From assembly GCF_009930875.1 (NCBI RefSeq), contig NZ_CP025249.1:248001-312000 (forward strand): a stretch of 64,000 nucleotides of DNA. Reading direction: 5' to 3'. The notes beneath the pieces are model-generated. The model ran no database searches. It was not told the origin of the DNA and was given only the letters and a program-made list of their open reading frames with translations. Positions 8,995 to 17,368 of the stretch are shown piece after piece. Position 1 is the stretch's first letter. Every line of letters starts with the position of its first letter. This stretch comes from Actinomyces sp. 432. Lineage in GTDB: Bacteria > Actinomycetota > Actinomycetes > Actinomycetales > Actinomycetaceae. A program made the translations under genes and the position numbers.

Positions 8995-10766
8995 ACCGGC
9001 GCCTGCCCGTGGCCGACGCCGTTGCCGTACGCCGTCGCGCCCTCGAGTTGATCAGGGAGCACAAGGGCGCCGTGGCCGCCGTAACCACTCTCCAGCTGTT
9101 GGCCGCCCTGGCCGCGGTGGGCATCCCGCGGGTGCTCGGAGACATGGTGGATCTGGTGGCAGGCGCCGAGGGCGCTGCGGCCGCCTCCGTGGCCGGGCGG
9201 CTGCAGGGGCTCATCGCCGTCGTCATCGCCCTGGCGATAGGAAACGCCGTCCTGACCGGCTGCGGCGAGTACCTGGCCCGCGTACTGGGGGAGCGGGTCT
9301 TCGCCGAGCTGCGTGAGCGTCTGGTCGGTTCTGCCATGCACCTGCCGCTGTCGGTGGTCGAGTCCGCCGGCACCGGTGACCTGTTGGGGCGCACCGGCCG
9401 CGACCTGGAGTCCATCCGCAACGTCGTCCAGCGGGGTGTCAGCCAGATCCTGGTGATCGTGCTGACGCTGCTTACGATCGTCGTCGCCGCAGTGATCACC
9501 TCCCCAAGGCTCAGTCCCGCCATGATCGTGCCGCTGCTGGCTGTGGTGCCGGTGTGGCACTGGTACCTGCGGCATGCGGTGCCCGCCTACCGGGCCATGA
9601 ACGCCATGTGGGCCGAGGTCGACGGCGTCATCGCCGAAACCGCCGACCAGGCCGACACCGTTGACGCTCACGCGCTCGGGGCGCGCCGCAACCGCATCCT
9701 GGATCGCGCCACGATCGAGGTCTGGTCCACCGAGCAGTACACACTTTGGCTGCGCATCGTCCTGCTAACCGCGTTGGGGCTGGGGTCATTCGTGCCGGTG
9801 ATCGCCGTCGTCGCCTGGGGCGCCTGGTTGGCCGGCCGTGGTGCCGTCACTCTCGGGGCCATAACCACGGTGGCGCTGTACGCCATCCAGTTGCGCACAC
9901 CCGTTTCGGAGGTGACTTACTGGATCGACTCCCTGCAGTCGGCGGGTGCGGCCATGTCCCGGATCGTGGGTGTGGAATTGGTACGCCCCGACCGGGATGC
10001 CACCAGCGGGGCGGTCACGGGTCGGCCACCGCGTGCGCGCGGCGTCTCATACGCCTACCGGCCCGGACACGACGTCCTGCATGACGTCGATCTGGAGCTG
10101 ATCCCGGGGGAGCGACTGGCCGTGGTCGGCCCGTCCGGCTCGGGCAAGTCCACGCTCGGCCGCATGCTCGCCGGCGTTCACCCGCCCACCCGCGGGCGGG
10201 TTACGGTGGGTGACGGTGAGGACGGCGATGGAATCGACCTGACCGCGCTCACGGAGGACGCCCTGCACCGCGAGGTGGCACTCGTGACCCAGGAGCACCA
10301 CGTCTTCGCCTGCAGCCTGGCGGACAACCTGCGACTGGCGCGCACCGACGCCACCGACGCCGAGCTCAAGCGAGCACTGGAAGTAGTGGGGGCTGATGAC
10401 TGGGTGGGGGGTCTGTCCGACGGCTTGGAGACCCTTGTCGGCGCCGGCGGCGCGCAGCTGACTCCTGGGCAGGCCCAACAGGTGGCACTGGCTCGCATCG
10501 TGCTGATGGACCCGGCCACACTCGTGCTGGATGAGGCCACCAGCCTGTTGGATCCGAGCGTCGCCCGATCCGCCGAGCGCTCGCTGGATGCTGTCCTGGC
10601 TGGGCGTACCGTGGTGGCAATCGCTCACCGACTGGACACGGCCGCGGCCGCCGACAGGGTGGCGGTGGTGATTGACGGGCGGATTGTGGAACTCGGTCCG
10701 CATGCGGAGTTGCTGGTGGCCGAAGGGGAGTACACCCGCCTCTGGCGCGCCTGGGCCAGCCACTGA
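8991..10766 (+). CDS. ABC exporter half, fused permease-ATPase, catalytic Walker A/B
   Basis: Second half of the heterodimer, 591 residues. Membrane domain at about residues 25-320 with the Q-loop-coupling helices usual for type IV exporters; ATPase domain at about 345-590. Walker A is intact (VVGPSGSGKSTLGRML), Walker B is intact (TLVLDEATSLLD), and the H-loop is VAIAHRLDT. The signature motif is altered to LTPGQAQQVALARI instead of LSGGQ. Together with the upstream half (good signature, dead Walker A) this gives one competent ATP site, made of this Walker A/B and the partner's SGGQ, and one degenerate site. It overlaps the upstream gene by 4 bp. Confidence 0.92.
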   Translation: MNRRLPVADAVAVRRRALELIREHKGAVAAVTTLQLLAALAAVGIPRVLGDMVDLVAGAEGAAAASVAGRLQGLIAVVIALAIGNAVLTGCGEYLARVLGERVFAELRERLVGSAMHLPLSVVESAGTGDLLGRTGRDLESIRNVVQRGVSQILVIVLTLLTIVVAAVITSPRLSPAMIVPLLAVVPVWHWYLRHAVPAYRAMNAMWAEVDGVIAETADQADTVDAHALGARRNRILDRATIEVWSTEQYTLWLRIVLLTALGLGSFVPVIAVVAWGAWLAGRGAVTLGAITTVALYAIQLRTPVSEVTYWIDSLQSAGAAMSRIVGVELVRPDRDATSGAVTGRPPRARGVSYAYRPGHDVLHDVDLELIPGERLAVVGPSGSGKSTLGRMLAGVHPPTRGRVTVGDGEDGDGIDLTALTEDALHREVALVTQEHHVFACSLADNLRLARTDATDAELKRALEVVGADDWVGGLSDGLETLVGAGGAQLTPGQAQQVALARIVLMDPATLVLDEATSLLDPSVARSAERSLDAVLAGRTVVAIAHRLDTAAAADRVAVVIDGRIVELGPHAELLVAEGEYTRLWRAWASH

Positions 10767-10777
10767 GCCGCGCCCGC

Positions 10778-11013
10778 CTCCCTTCCCTTCCCTTCCCTTC
10801 CCCGCGAGACCGGCACTTGTTACGTGCTGAGACCGGCACTTGTAACGTGTCGAGGTCGGTCGGAATGCGTACGCGTTTGGCTCTCACGTACGCGAGGCGG
10901 TGTAGGAGGGTGGTCTCGAGGGCACGGAGTGCTCCATGCGTAGGCGGCCGGGCCACAGGCGGCGCTTACCGGTCTCGGTACGTAACTTTGACCGATCTCG
11001 GCGGTAATAAGGC
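10778..11013. repeat. CCTTC microsatellite followed by GAGACCGGCACTTGTAAC repeats
   Basis: Downstream of the exporter a five-base repeat (CCTTC, about four units, 10778-10802) leads into three units of the short repeat at 10804-10860 (GAGACCGGCACTTGTTACG, GAGACCGGCACTTGTAACG, then a CGAGGTCGG variant). Two further diverged units lie at about 10970-11013 (CCGGTCTCGGTACGTAAC and GACCGATCTCGGCGGTAAT). No gene is seen. The units bracket a roughly 100-bp stretch with no recognised content. Confidence 0.65.
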
Positions 11014-11145
11014 TCTTCCGGTTTGTAGGTGTGGTGGTTGGGGTCGGGGCTGTGGTTTGGGTGGTTGTTGTCGGCAGGCGCCGAGCTGGCGAGTACGACC
11101 CCGTGATCCCCAGGCCCTCCACGTTCGGGAGGGTTTGGGGCTGAT

Positions 11146-11244
11146 AAGGACGTTCTCGCTGAACCAAGGACGTTCTCGGGCCGAAGAGGACGTACTCGCC
11201 GGACCAGGGGCGTCTCGGGCAGGCGAGGTCGTTCTCGGGCGGGC
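11146..11244 (+). repeat. 20-bp-phased array A of the two-array element, copy 1
   Basis: Five 13-bp units begin at 11146, 11166, 11186, 11206 and 11225: AAGGACGTTCTCG twice, then GAGGACGTACTCG, AGGGGCGTCTCGG and GAGGTCGTTCTCG. Spacing is 20, 20, 20 and 19 bp, about two helical turns, so the same face of the DNA would present each unit. The intervening 7 bp vary. This is the arrangement of a protein-binding array rather than of a CRISPR, where spacers are longer and unrelated. Confidence 0.7.
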
Positions 11245-11470
11245 GGTGCTGACTTGCGACGATTCCTTGGGATCATCTGGGTGCCGGACCGGGGGGCCGC
11301 GACCATTGACGATACGCCGGTGATCTTGGAGCCCTACTCGACACGCCCCGGGCCAAGACACGACCGCCCGGGCGCCGACCCGACTTGTGCGCCCATGCGC
11401 CCCCGGATGACGATTCGGCACTTGGCACCAACGCTTCGGCATGAACAGCGACGGTACGTACCCCTGGGTG

Positions 11471-11565
11471 CCGAACCGTCACAAGAAGGTACGAACCGCC
11501 GACCAGAACATACGAACCCTGACGCGAAGGCACGAACCGTCGCGCCAGCGCACGAGCCCTCAGAC
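11471..11565 (+). repeat. 20-bp-phased array B of the two-array element, copy 1
   Basis: CGAACC cores occur at 11472, 11492, 11513 and 11533, with a CGAGCC variant at 11553. Spacings are 20, 21, 20 and 20 bp. Extended units read like GTACGAACCGCC and ATACGAACCCTG. The partner copy has GGTTCG cores with the same 20, 21, 20 spacing pattern, which shows that the phase is conserved and not accidental. Confidence 0.7.
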
Positions 11566-11580
11566 CCACACGCCCTCAAG

Positions 11581-11672
11581 CACCAAGTACCGGTCTCGAT
11601 GCGTTACAAGTGCCGGTCTCGGTGCGTTACAAGTGCCGGACTCAGCGTGTCACAAGTGCCGGTCTCGGCGTG
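11581..11672. repeat. Short GAGACCGGCACWWGTAAC-family repeats (4 units)
   Basis: Four units in a row on the plus strand as AAGTACCGGTCTCGATGCGTT, CAAGTGCCGGTCTCGGTGCG, CAAGTGCCGGACTCAGCGTG and CAAGTGCCGGTCTCGGCG, period about 22-24 bp. They close the two-array element on the amylase side; the same short repeats close the inverted copy at 20259-20317. Confidence 0.75.
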
Positions 11673-11818
11673 AAAGGCGGGTGAAATGGTTGCAGTAGTT
11701 GCAGGTTGTGGTTTCGTGCCGTAGGCTCGGCGCATCCCCGTCCGATCGGCTTGGATCCGGACATATCCCGCTCTACCCGCCAAGATGCGGGCAGGGGAAC
11801 TCAGACGAAGGAGTCCTC

Positions 11819-14800
11819 GTGCGCTTGCAAGACTTGCATGTCGGGTGGCATCGGCGTTCTCGCGACCTCGGTGCCGTCGCCGCGACCACCCTCACCCTGT
11901 CCGCCGGAGCCATAGGCCTGGCCGCGCAACCCGCCGCCGCCGTCGCCGACGAGACGGCCCCCGCATCCGTCGCGCTGGTCGGCTCGCTGCAGGATGAGCT
12001 CGGTTGCAGCGCCGACTGGGACCCCGCCTGCGACGCCACCGAGCTGACCGACGTCGACGGCGACGGCACCTGGGAGTACACCGCCACGGTGCCCGCCGGC
12101 GCCTACGAGATCAAGGTCGCCCTGAACGACTCCTGGGACACCTCCTACGGCAAGAACGGCGGCGCCGACAACATCCCCCTCACCCTCGCCGGCGACGCCG
12201 AGCTCACCTTCACCTGGAACCAGGACAACCACCGCATTGGGCTGGTCTCCACCGACCTGACCGGCGACTACACCGACGCCGACGCCGCCCTGGCCGCCGC
12301 CCCGGTGCGCCAGGGCACGGCTGAGCAGTTCTACTTCGTTCTCACTGACCGCTTCGCCAACGGCGACACCTCCAACGACGCCGGCGGACTCACCGGCGGC
12401 CGCGACATCACCGGCCTGGACCCCACCGACAAGGGCTACTACCACGGCGGCGACATCCAGGGACTGATCGACCACCTGGACTACATCCAAGGCCTGGGCA
12501 CCACCGCCATCTGGCTTACCCCCTCCTTCACCAACCAGCCCGTCCAGGGCAGTGGGGCGGACGCCTCCGCCGGCTACCACGGCTACTGGATCACCGACTT
12601 CACCTCCATCGACCCCCACCTGGGCGGTAACGAGGCACTCGCACAGCTGCGCGACGCCCTCCACGCGCGCGGCATGAAGCTGTACCTGGACATCATCACC
12701 AACCACACCGCCGACCTCATCAGCTACGAGGAGGGCACCTACTCCTACGTCGAGACCGCCGACGTGCCCTACACCGACGCCGACGGCAACGTCGTCGACA
12801 TCTCCGCCCTGGCCGGCCAGGAAGACTTCCCGACCCTCGACGCCGCCACCTCCTTCCCCTACACGCCCGTGCGCAACGGTGACGTCATCCCCGAGGCCCT
12901 CAACGACGTCACCCTGTACCACAACCGCGGCGACTCCACATGGACGGGGGAGTCCACCACCATGGGCGACTTCCAGGGCCTGGACGACCTGATGACGGAG
13001 AACCCGATCGTCGAGCAGACCTTCGAGGACGTCTACACCGCCTGGATGGACTTCGGCGTGGACGGCTTCCGCATCGACACCGTCAAGCACGTCAACTACG
13101 AGTTCTGGCAGGCCTGGACCGCCGCCATCGACGCCCACGCCGAGGCCACCAACCCGGACTTCTTCACCTTCGGCGAGGTCTACGACGCCGACGCCACCAA
13201 GACCAGCCCCTACGTGCGCGGCACCGGCATGGACGCCACCCTCGACTTCGCCTTCCAGGCCGCCGCCCAGGGCTTCGCCCGGGGCCGGCCGACGACGAAC
13301 CTGAGCACTTTCTTCGCCACCGACGACTACTACACGACCACTCACTCCAGCATCTATGCCGAACCCACCTTCCTGGGCAACCACGACATGGGTCGTATCG
13401 GCTACCTGCTGGGCGGCGGGGCCGGCAGCGCGGAGCTGCTCACCCGCTCCGAGCTGGCCCACTCGCTGATGCTGCTGACCCGCGGCCAGCCGGTCATCTA
13501 CTACGGCGACGAGCAGGGCTTCGCCGGCTCCGGCGGGGACAAGGACGCCCGCCAGGATATGTTCGCCACCCAGGTGGACCAGTACGCGACCGAGCAGCTC
13601 ATCGACGGCACCGTCGCCGGCTCCACCGACCGCTACGACACCGACTCTGCGCTCTACCAGCACATCGCCACTGTGTCCCAGCTGCGCGCCACCTACCCGG
13701 CCCTGTCCACCGGCTCCCAGATCGAGCTGTACTCCCAGGACTCCGCCGGCGTATACGCCTTCGCCCGCGTGGACCGCGACGAGAAGATCGAGCACCTGGT
13801 CGCCCTGAACAATGCCGGCGAGGACCAGGTGGTCACCTTCACCACCCTCACTCCCGGGGCCGCCTACACCCCGCTGTACGGCACCGAGCAGGCGGTCACG
13901 GCCGACGCCGACGGCACGGTCACGCTGACCGTGCCCGCGATGAGCGCCGTCGTGCTGCGCGCCGACGCCACCGTCGCCGCTGCCGAGAACCCCACGGTCG
14001 ACTTCACCACCGCCTACGGGACGAACCTGTCCGGCTCCACCGCCGAGATCGCCGCCACCACCGCCGCCGGCCGCTGGGCGGAGACCACCTTCTCCTACCG
14101 GCCGCTCGGCACCGAGGACTGGACCGTCGTCGGCACCGCCGAGGATGACACCCCGCGCGTGTACGCGGACCTGTCCGCGGTGCCCACCGGCACCGTCCTG
14201 GAGGTGCGGGCGGTAACGACCGACGCCGCCGGCAACCGGGCCGCCACCTCCACCCTCGCCGTCGTAGGCGCCGACCTGACCGGCGCCGAGCCCGAGGCCA
14301 AGCCGGATGCCCCCATCGACGGCCTCGAGGTCACCATCCCCGGCGACCACAACACCGAGATGGGCTGCATCTCCGACTGGCAGCCCGACTGCGAGCAGGC
14401 GCTGCTCACCCAGGACCCGGTCTCCGGCCTGTACACCGGCACCTTCGACATCCCCGCCGGCACCTGGCAGTACAAGGTCGCCATCGGCGGCACCTGGGAC
14501 GAGAACTACGGCGCCGATGGCGTCCCCGGCGGCGACAACATCTACTACACCACGGACGGCCTAAAGCCCGTCGCCTTCTACTACGACGCCCGCACCCACC
14601 TGGTGTGGCACGAGGTCACGGAGCCGCCCGCAGCCGATCCCACCGCGGAGCCCACTGCCGTCCCGTCAGCCACTTCCACGTCGGTGCCCGGCGCGGATCC
14701 GAGTGCCGAGGCGACGGCGTCGGCGCAGCCCGGTGCCTCCGCGCAGAGCACCGCGCCCGCGGCGGTCGGGGGAAGCACTGCGCCCGCGGCGGTCGGGGAG

Positions 14801-15055
14801 AGCACTGCGCCCGCGGCTACGGCGGCTGCCACTGCCCCCGGTGTAACGGCTACGGTCCCCGCAGGCGGCGGTGCGGCGTCGTCGGCGACCGCGACCGTCC
14901 CTGCTGAGGGGGCTTCGCCGTCGTCCTCCGCGACACCCGTCGGCGCCACCGGCGCGCTGGCCCGTACCGGAGCCATCGGGGTCATGCCGCTGACCGTGGC
15001 CGCTCTGGCGCTGATCGTGGCGGGGGCGCTCCTGCACCGGCGTCGCCGCGCCTGA
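11819..15055 (+). CDS. Cell-wall-anchored GH13 alpha-amylase/pullulanase-like enzyme
   Basis: Secreted alpha-glucan hydrolase of about 1,078 residues. GTG start at 11819 with GAAGGAG upstream; a start at 11699 would add 40 residues with no family character. A signal peptide occupies residues 1 to about 40 (twin Arg, hydrophobic core, ending AQPAAAVADE). An X25-type pullulanase accessory module lies at about 45-135 (LQDELGCSADWDPACD) and a second at about 835-925 (EMGCISDWQPDCEQ). The GH13 barrel lies between, with QFYFVLTDRFANGD, LDIITNHT, GFRIDTVKH (nucleophile Asp), FFTFGEVYD (acid/base Glu) and LGNHDMGR (third Asp). The C-terminal 30 residues are LARTG, a hydrophobic helix and RRRRA, a class E sortase (LAxTG) signal after a Pro/Thr/Ala-rich wall spanner. 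Likely breaks down starch or glycogen at the surface; exact bond specificity is not readable. It is followed by a strong terminator. Confidence 0.9.
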   Translation: MRLQDLHVGWHRRSRDLGAVAATTLTLSAGAIGLAAQPAAAVADETAPASVALVGSLQDELGCSADWDPACDATELTDVDGDGTWEYTATVPAGAYEIKVALNDSWDTSYGKNGGADNIPLTLAGDAELTFTWNQDNHRIGLVSTDLTGDYTDADAALAAAPVRQGTAEQFYFVLTDRFANGDTSNDAGGLTGGRDITGLDPTDKGYYHGGDIQGLIDHLDYIQGLGTTAIWLTPSFTNQPVQGSGADASAGYHGYWITDFTSIDPHLGGNEALAQLRDALHARGMKLYLDIITNHTADLISYEEGTYSYVETADVPYTDADGNVVDISALAGQEDFPTLDAATSFPYTPVRNGDVIPEALNDVTLYHNRGDSTWTGESTTMGDFQGLDDLMTENPIVEQTFEDVYTAWMDFGVDGFRIDTVKHVNYEFWQAWTAAIDAHAEATNPDFFTFGEVYDADATKTSPYVRGTGMDATLDFAFQAAAQGFARGRPTTNLSTFFATDDYYTTTHSSIYAEPTFLGNHDMGRIGYLLGGGAGSAELLTRSELAHSLMLLTRGQPVIYYGDEQGFAGSGGDKDARQDMFATQVDQYATEQLIDGTVAGSTDRYDTDSALYQHIATVSQLRATYPALSTGSQIELYSQDSAGVYAFARVDRDEKIEHLVALNNAGEDQVVTFTTLTPGAAYTPLYGTEQAVTADADGTVTLTVPAMSAVVLRADATVAAAENPTVDFTTAYGTNLSGSTAEIAATTAAGRWAETTFSYRPLGTEDWTVVGTAEDDTPRVYADLSAVPTGTVLEVRAVTTDAAGNRAATSTLAVVGADLTGAEPEAKPDAPIDGLEVTIPGDHNTEMGCISDWQPDCEQALLTQDPVSGLYTGTFDIPAGTWQYKVAIGGTWDENYGADGVPGGDNIYYTTDGLKPVAFYYDARTHLVWHEVTEPPAADPTAEPTAVPSATSTSVPGADPSAEATASAQPGASAQSTAPAAVGGSTAPAAVGESTAPAATAAATAPGVTATVPAGGGAASSATATVPAEGASPSSSATPVGATGALARTGAIGVMPLTVAALALIVAGALLHRRRRA

Positions 15056-15073
15056 ATCGCGGCGCGCAACAAC

Positions 15074-15119
15074 GCGGGCGGCGCCCGGGACCGAGTGGCT
15101 GGTTCCGGGCGCCGCCCGC
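15074..15119 (+). terminator. Strong GC hairpin terminator after the wall-anchored amylase
   Basis: GCGGGCGGCGCCCGG at 15074-15088 pairs perfectly with CCGGGCGCCGCCCGC at 15105-15119 around a 16-base loop, 18 bp after the amylase stop. Typical of actinobacterial terminators that lack a long T run. Confidence 0.85.
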
Positions 15120-15163
15120 ATCGTTGCCTGCCGCCCACGTCCGCGCTTGCGGCCGGGGTCCTC

Positions 15164-15250
15164 TACTACGCCGGTTACTGCTCTAGTACGCGCGTTAGGT
15201 GTTTGTTGAAGGGGCCCCGGCCCTTCAACAGAGGTCTAACCGGCGTAGTA
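15164..15250. repeat. Long nested hairpin element, CTACTACGCC family (copy 1)
   Basis: Outer arms TACTACGCCGGTTA (15164-15177) and TAACCGGCGTAGTA (15237-15250) are exact complements. Inside them TGTTGAAGGG pairs with CCCTTCAACA around GCCCCGG. The element lies between the amylase terminator and the next convergent gene. Three relatives occur at 20889-20943, 34677-34787 and 43728-43834. Confidence 0.7.
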
Positions 15251-15379
15251 GACGCCGAAGGGGCGTAGCAAACGCCGGCCGGCCCCGCCAGCGCCGCAAC
15301 GCCAGCCGGGACGGTCCCGAAGGCACTCGCCTCCGTACCGTCCCGGCGGGTTTGCGTGATGGCTTGCGCGGTCGAGGAC

Positions 15380-16495
15380 TCAGCTCACGCGATCACCACG
15401 ACCGCGGCGGGCATTGGCGTACGCGCCGACGGCGAGCAGGGCCAGGCCGCAGACGATCCAGGCCGTCAGCACCCATGGGCTCGCCCCCATGCCGGCGCCG
15501 TCGAAGTAGGCGGCGGAGCGCAGCCAGGTGCCGGCCGCCCCGACGGGCAGTAGCTGCCCGAATGCTCCCCACCCGCTGGGGAGCCACTGCCACCCGGTGG
15601 CGAGGCCGGAGAGCGGGTTGGCCACAAACAGCATGATTACGGCGCCTAGCCCTATGCCGGCATAGCCCATCAGCTCCTGCAGGCCGATCAGCGTCAGGGA
15701 GATCGCCGCGATGCCGAGGGTCAGGCCCGCCCACAGCAGCAGGAAGGAGCCGGAGACGGCGCCGAACCAGGTCTGTAGCACGACGGCGACGCACAGCCCG
15801 CCAAGTGCGGCGATTGCCGTCGCCCCCAGCACGCGCTTCCACAGAGAAGTGCGCAGTACCAGGCTCAGGATCACGCCCGAGGCCAGGCCCCCGAACACCA
15901 GCGGCAGCGCCACCGAGGACAGGGCCACTCCGGCCGGGTCGTCGGCGGGCAGGGGGGCGACGTCGGTTACGGTGACCGCCTGCGAGGTACTCGCCTCCTG
16001 CTGGACCTGTGCGAGCGTGGCGGCGTCGGCGCCCTGCGCCTGGGCGGCGGCCACGGCCTGCGCGTCAATCTGCGCCTCCAGTGCGGTGGCGAGGTTGGTC
16101 AGCAGTGCGGAGTAGGGGCTGCCCGCGCCGGAGGCGGTTACCACCTCGACTTGCTGGCCCGACTCGTCGGCGGTGATGGCGATCCCGCCGATGGCCTCAC
16201 GGTTCTCAACCGCGCTGGTCACCGCCTGGGTGTCCTCGACGACGGTCACGTCGAACACTCCGGGTGCGGAGGTCTCCAGCTGAGTCAGCAACTGGTCCTG
16301 TGCGGCCTCCGGTGCCGCGAGCGCCAGGGGCAGGTCCTTGGCGCCGGAGCCTATGGACGGCGCCAGGAACGCCAGGAGCATGAGGATGATGACGGCGGGA
16401 ATGCCGATGGTGGCGAGCAGGAGCCCGCGGTTGGAACGCCGCGGGTCCTGGGGCGCGGCGGGGACCTGCGCCGGGGTGGTTCGTGGGGTGCTCAT
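15380..16495 (-). CDS. ABC-2-like multi-pass membrane protein, probable TetR target
   Basis: Membrane protein of about 371 residues, start at 16495 (MSTPRTTPAQV). One N-terminal helix (LLLATIGIPAVIILMLLAFLA), an extracytoplasmic region of about 160 residues, then about five or six helices to the C-terminus (LPLVFGGLASGVILSLVL onward). This layout is that of the ABC-2 membrane / YhgE-like group, in a short form without the long repeat stalk. The loop contains QAVAAAQAQGADAATLAQVQ, likely a short coiled coil. It is divergent from a TetR gene with a clear palindrome between them. Probable export or cell-envelope role; substrate unknown. An unrelated membrane fold is possible. Confidence 0.75.
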   Translation of the reverse strand: MSTPRTTPAQVPAAPQDPRRSNRGLLLATIGIPAVIILMLLAFLAPSIGSGAKDLPLALAAPEAAQDQLLTQLETSAPGVFDVTVVEDTQAVTSAVENREAIGGIAITADESGQQVEVVTASGAGSPYSALLTNLATALEAQIDAQAVAAAQAQGADAATLAQVQQEASTSQAVTVTDVAPLPADDPAGVALSSVALPLVFGGLASGVILSLVLRTSLWKRVLGATAIAALGGLCVAVVLQTWFGAVSGSFLLLWAGLTLGIAAISLTLIGLQELMGYAGIGLGAVIMLFVANPLSGLATGWQWLPSGWGAFGQLLPVGAAGTWLRSAAYFDGAGMGASPWVLTAWIVCGLALLAVGAYANARRGRGDRVS

Positions 16496-16520
16496 CGCTT
16501 GCTCGATTCTGTAAGTGGAA

Positions 16521-16560
16521 CGATATGCTCCGGATATGTTCCGGAGCGTATCGCTCCGGA
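16521..16560. promoter_or_regulatory. Palindromic operator between TetR and membrane-protein genes
   Basis: CGATATGCTCCGGA at 16521-16534 and TCCGGAGCGTATCG at 16540-16553 are complementary at 13 of 14 positions around a 5-base centre. A further half-site, CGCTCCGGA, follows directly (16552-16560). The site overlaps the leader of the minus-strand membrane gene (start 16495) and lies 50-90 bp before the TetR gene, as expected for an autoregulated divergent pair. Confidence 0.8.
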
Positions 16561-16610
16561 TGTAGTCTGGGCAAGCCTGCGGGGACATCCGCGGGGAGAG
16601 GAGCATCACT

Positions 16611-17168
16611 ATGCGCGTGGACGCCGCCGCCAACCGCGAGGCGATCGTCGAGGCTGCCAAGAACCTATTCGCCGATGTCGGCGTAGACGTCCCCGTCAGG
16701 AGGATTGCGGCTCAGGCGGGCGTCGGCATGGGGACGCTGTACCGGCATTTCCCGGACCGGATGAGCCTGGTGGTCGGGGTTGCCGACGCGGTCTACGAGC
16801 GCCTGGACGCGGCCGCGGGGCGCTGCGAGCAGGCCTGGGAAACCGCCCCCGAGGCTGCCTGGGCGGGCTTCGTGCACGAGCTGGCAGCGCTGCGGTTGGG
16901 GCGGCTGCTGATGCAGGTCGGCGGCAGCTCCGAGCTGTTCGCGGCGGGTGGTCCCGGGCCCGGCCTGCGCGAGCGCGCCCTCACGCGAATCGCGCAGGTG
17001 CTTGAGCGCGCGCACGCCGCGGGGCTTGTGCGTCAAGACGTCGACCCCATCCGATTTCAGGTTGGCGTGGTCGAATTATCCCGGCCGCTGGGGGCGGCCG
17101 TCGATGAAATGGCCCCCGGCTGGCAGGACTGGCTGGTCGACGTCTACCTGCGGGGGCTGCGACCCTAG
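16611..17168 (+). CDS. TetR-family transcriptional regulator
   Basis: Regulator of 185 residues. Helix-turn-helix at about residues 6-52: ANREAIVEAAKNLFADVGVD, VPVRRIAAQAGVGMGTLYRH, FPDRMSLV, with the usual GTLYRHF recognition helix. The start at 16611 follows GGAGAGGAG by a few bases. The C-terminal domain ends with GWQDWLVDVYLRGLRP, a pattern common in actinobacterial TetR proteins of this size. It probably binds the palindrome at 16521-16560 and controls the divergent ABC-2-like gene. Inducer unknown. Confidence 0.9.
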   Translation: MRVDAAANREAIVEAAKNLFADVGVDVPVRRIAAQAGVGMGTLYRHFPDRMSLVVGVADAVYERLDAAAGRCEQAWETAPEAAWAGFVHELAALRLGRLLMQVGGSSELFAAGGPGPGLRERALTRIAQVLERAHAAGLVRQDVDPIRFQVGVVELSRPLGAAVDEMAPGWQDWLVDVYLRGLRP

Positions 17169-17368
17169 GGGCGGGGCCGGTCGAGTGTGCTGTGAGCACT
17201 GTGCTGCGCGGCTGCCCTGCGGCTGCCCTGTGGTTGCCGCGCCGCTGTTGCGCGGTGAGGCTGCTGTGAACGACCACTCGGACCACATCGCCGTGGTGTC
17301 TTGACAGATGTTGGCTGTTCCTGGAAGCGTCGGGCTAGACTCGCGCCAACAGGCAGGAAGGTGTTCCT

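Larger units (their letters stand above)
11014..11580 (+). repeat. Two-array non-coding element, copy 1 (inverted partner at 20318-20885)
   Basis: Non-coding block that matches, in reverse complement and in the same internal order, the block at 20318-20885. Shared landmarks in order: CTTCCGGTTTG, GGTGTGGTGGTTGGGG, GTGATCCCCA, GGAGGGTTTGGGGCTGATAA, an array of GGACGTTCTCG units, ATCATCTGGGTGCCG, CGCCCGGGCG, CGAAGC or GCTTCGGC, GGTACGTAC, then an array of CGAACC units and CACACCCTCAA. It lies immediately before the short-repeat cluster that precedes the wall-anchored amylase gene. A diverged relative of the middle part appears near 25205-25330. No open frame is shared by the copies, so it is judged non-coding. 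Confidence 0.7.

Noticed and set aside
11146..11244. CRISPR array
   Set aside because: Repeats are 13 bp with 7-bp linkers on a 20-bp period. There are no spacers of 25-40 bp and no cas genes nearby.
10817..11673. Short open frames within the two-array element as genes
   Set aside because: None is shared by both copies of the element, and their translations are driven by the repeat units.
11699..11818. Upstream ATG as the amylase start
   Set aside because: It would add 40 residues with no signal-peptide character, while GTG 11819 has GAAGGAG upstream and opens directly into a signal peptide.
11801..14350. Long minus-strand open frame opposite the amylase
   Set aside because: Gly/Val-rich low-complexity translation without motifs; the plus-strand GH13 gene explains the sequence.
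17301..17341. TTGACA ... TAGACT promoter before the pullulanase
   Set aside because: The gap between the two boxes is 29 bp, too long for a normal promoter.
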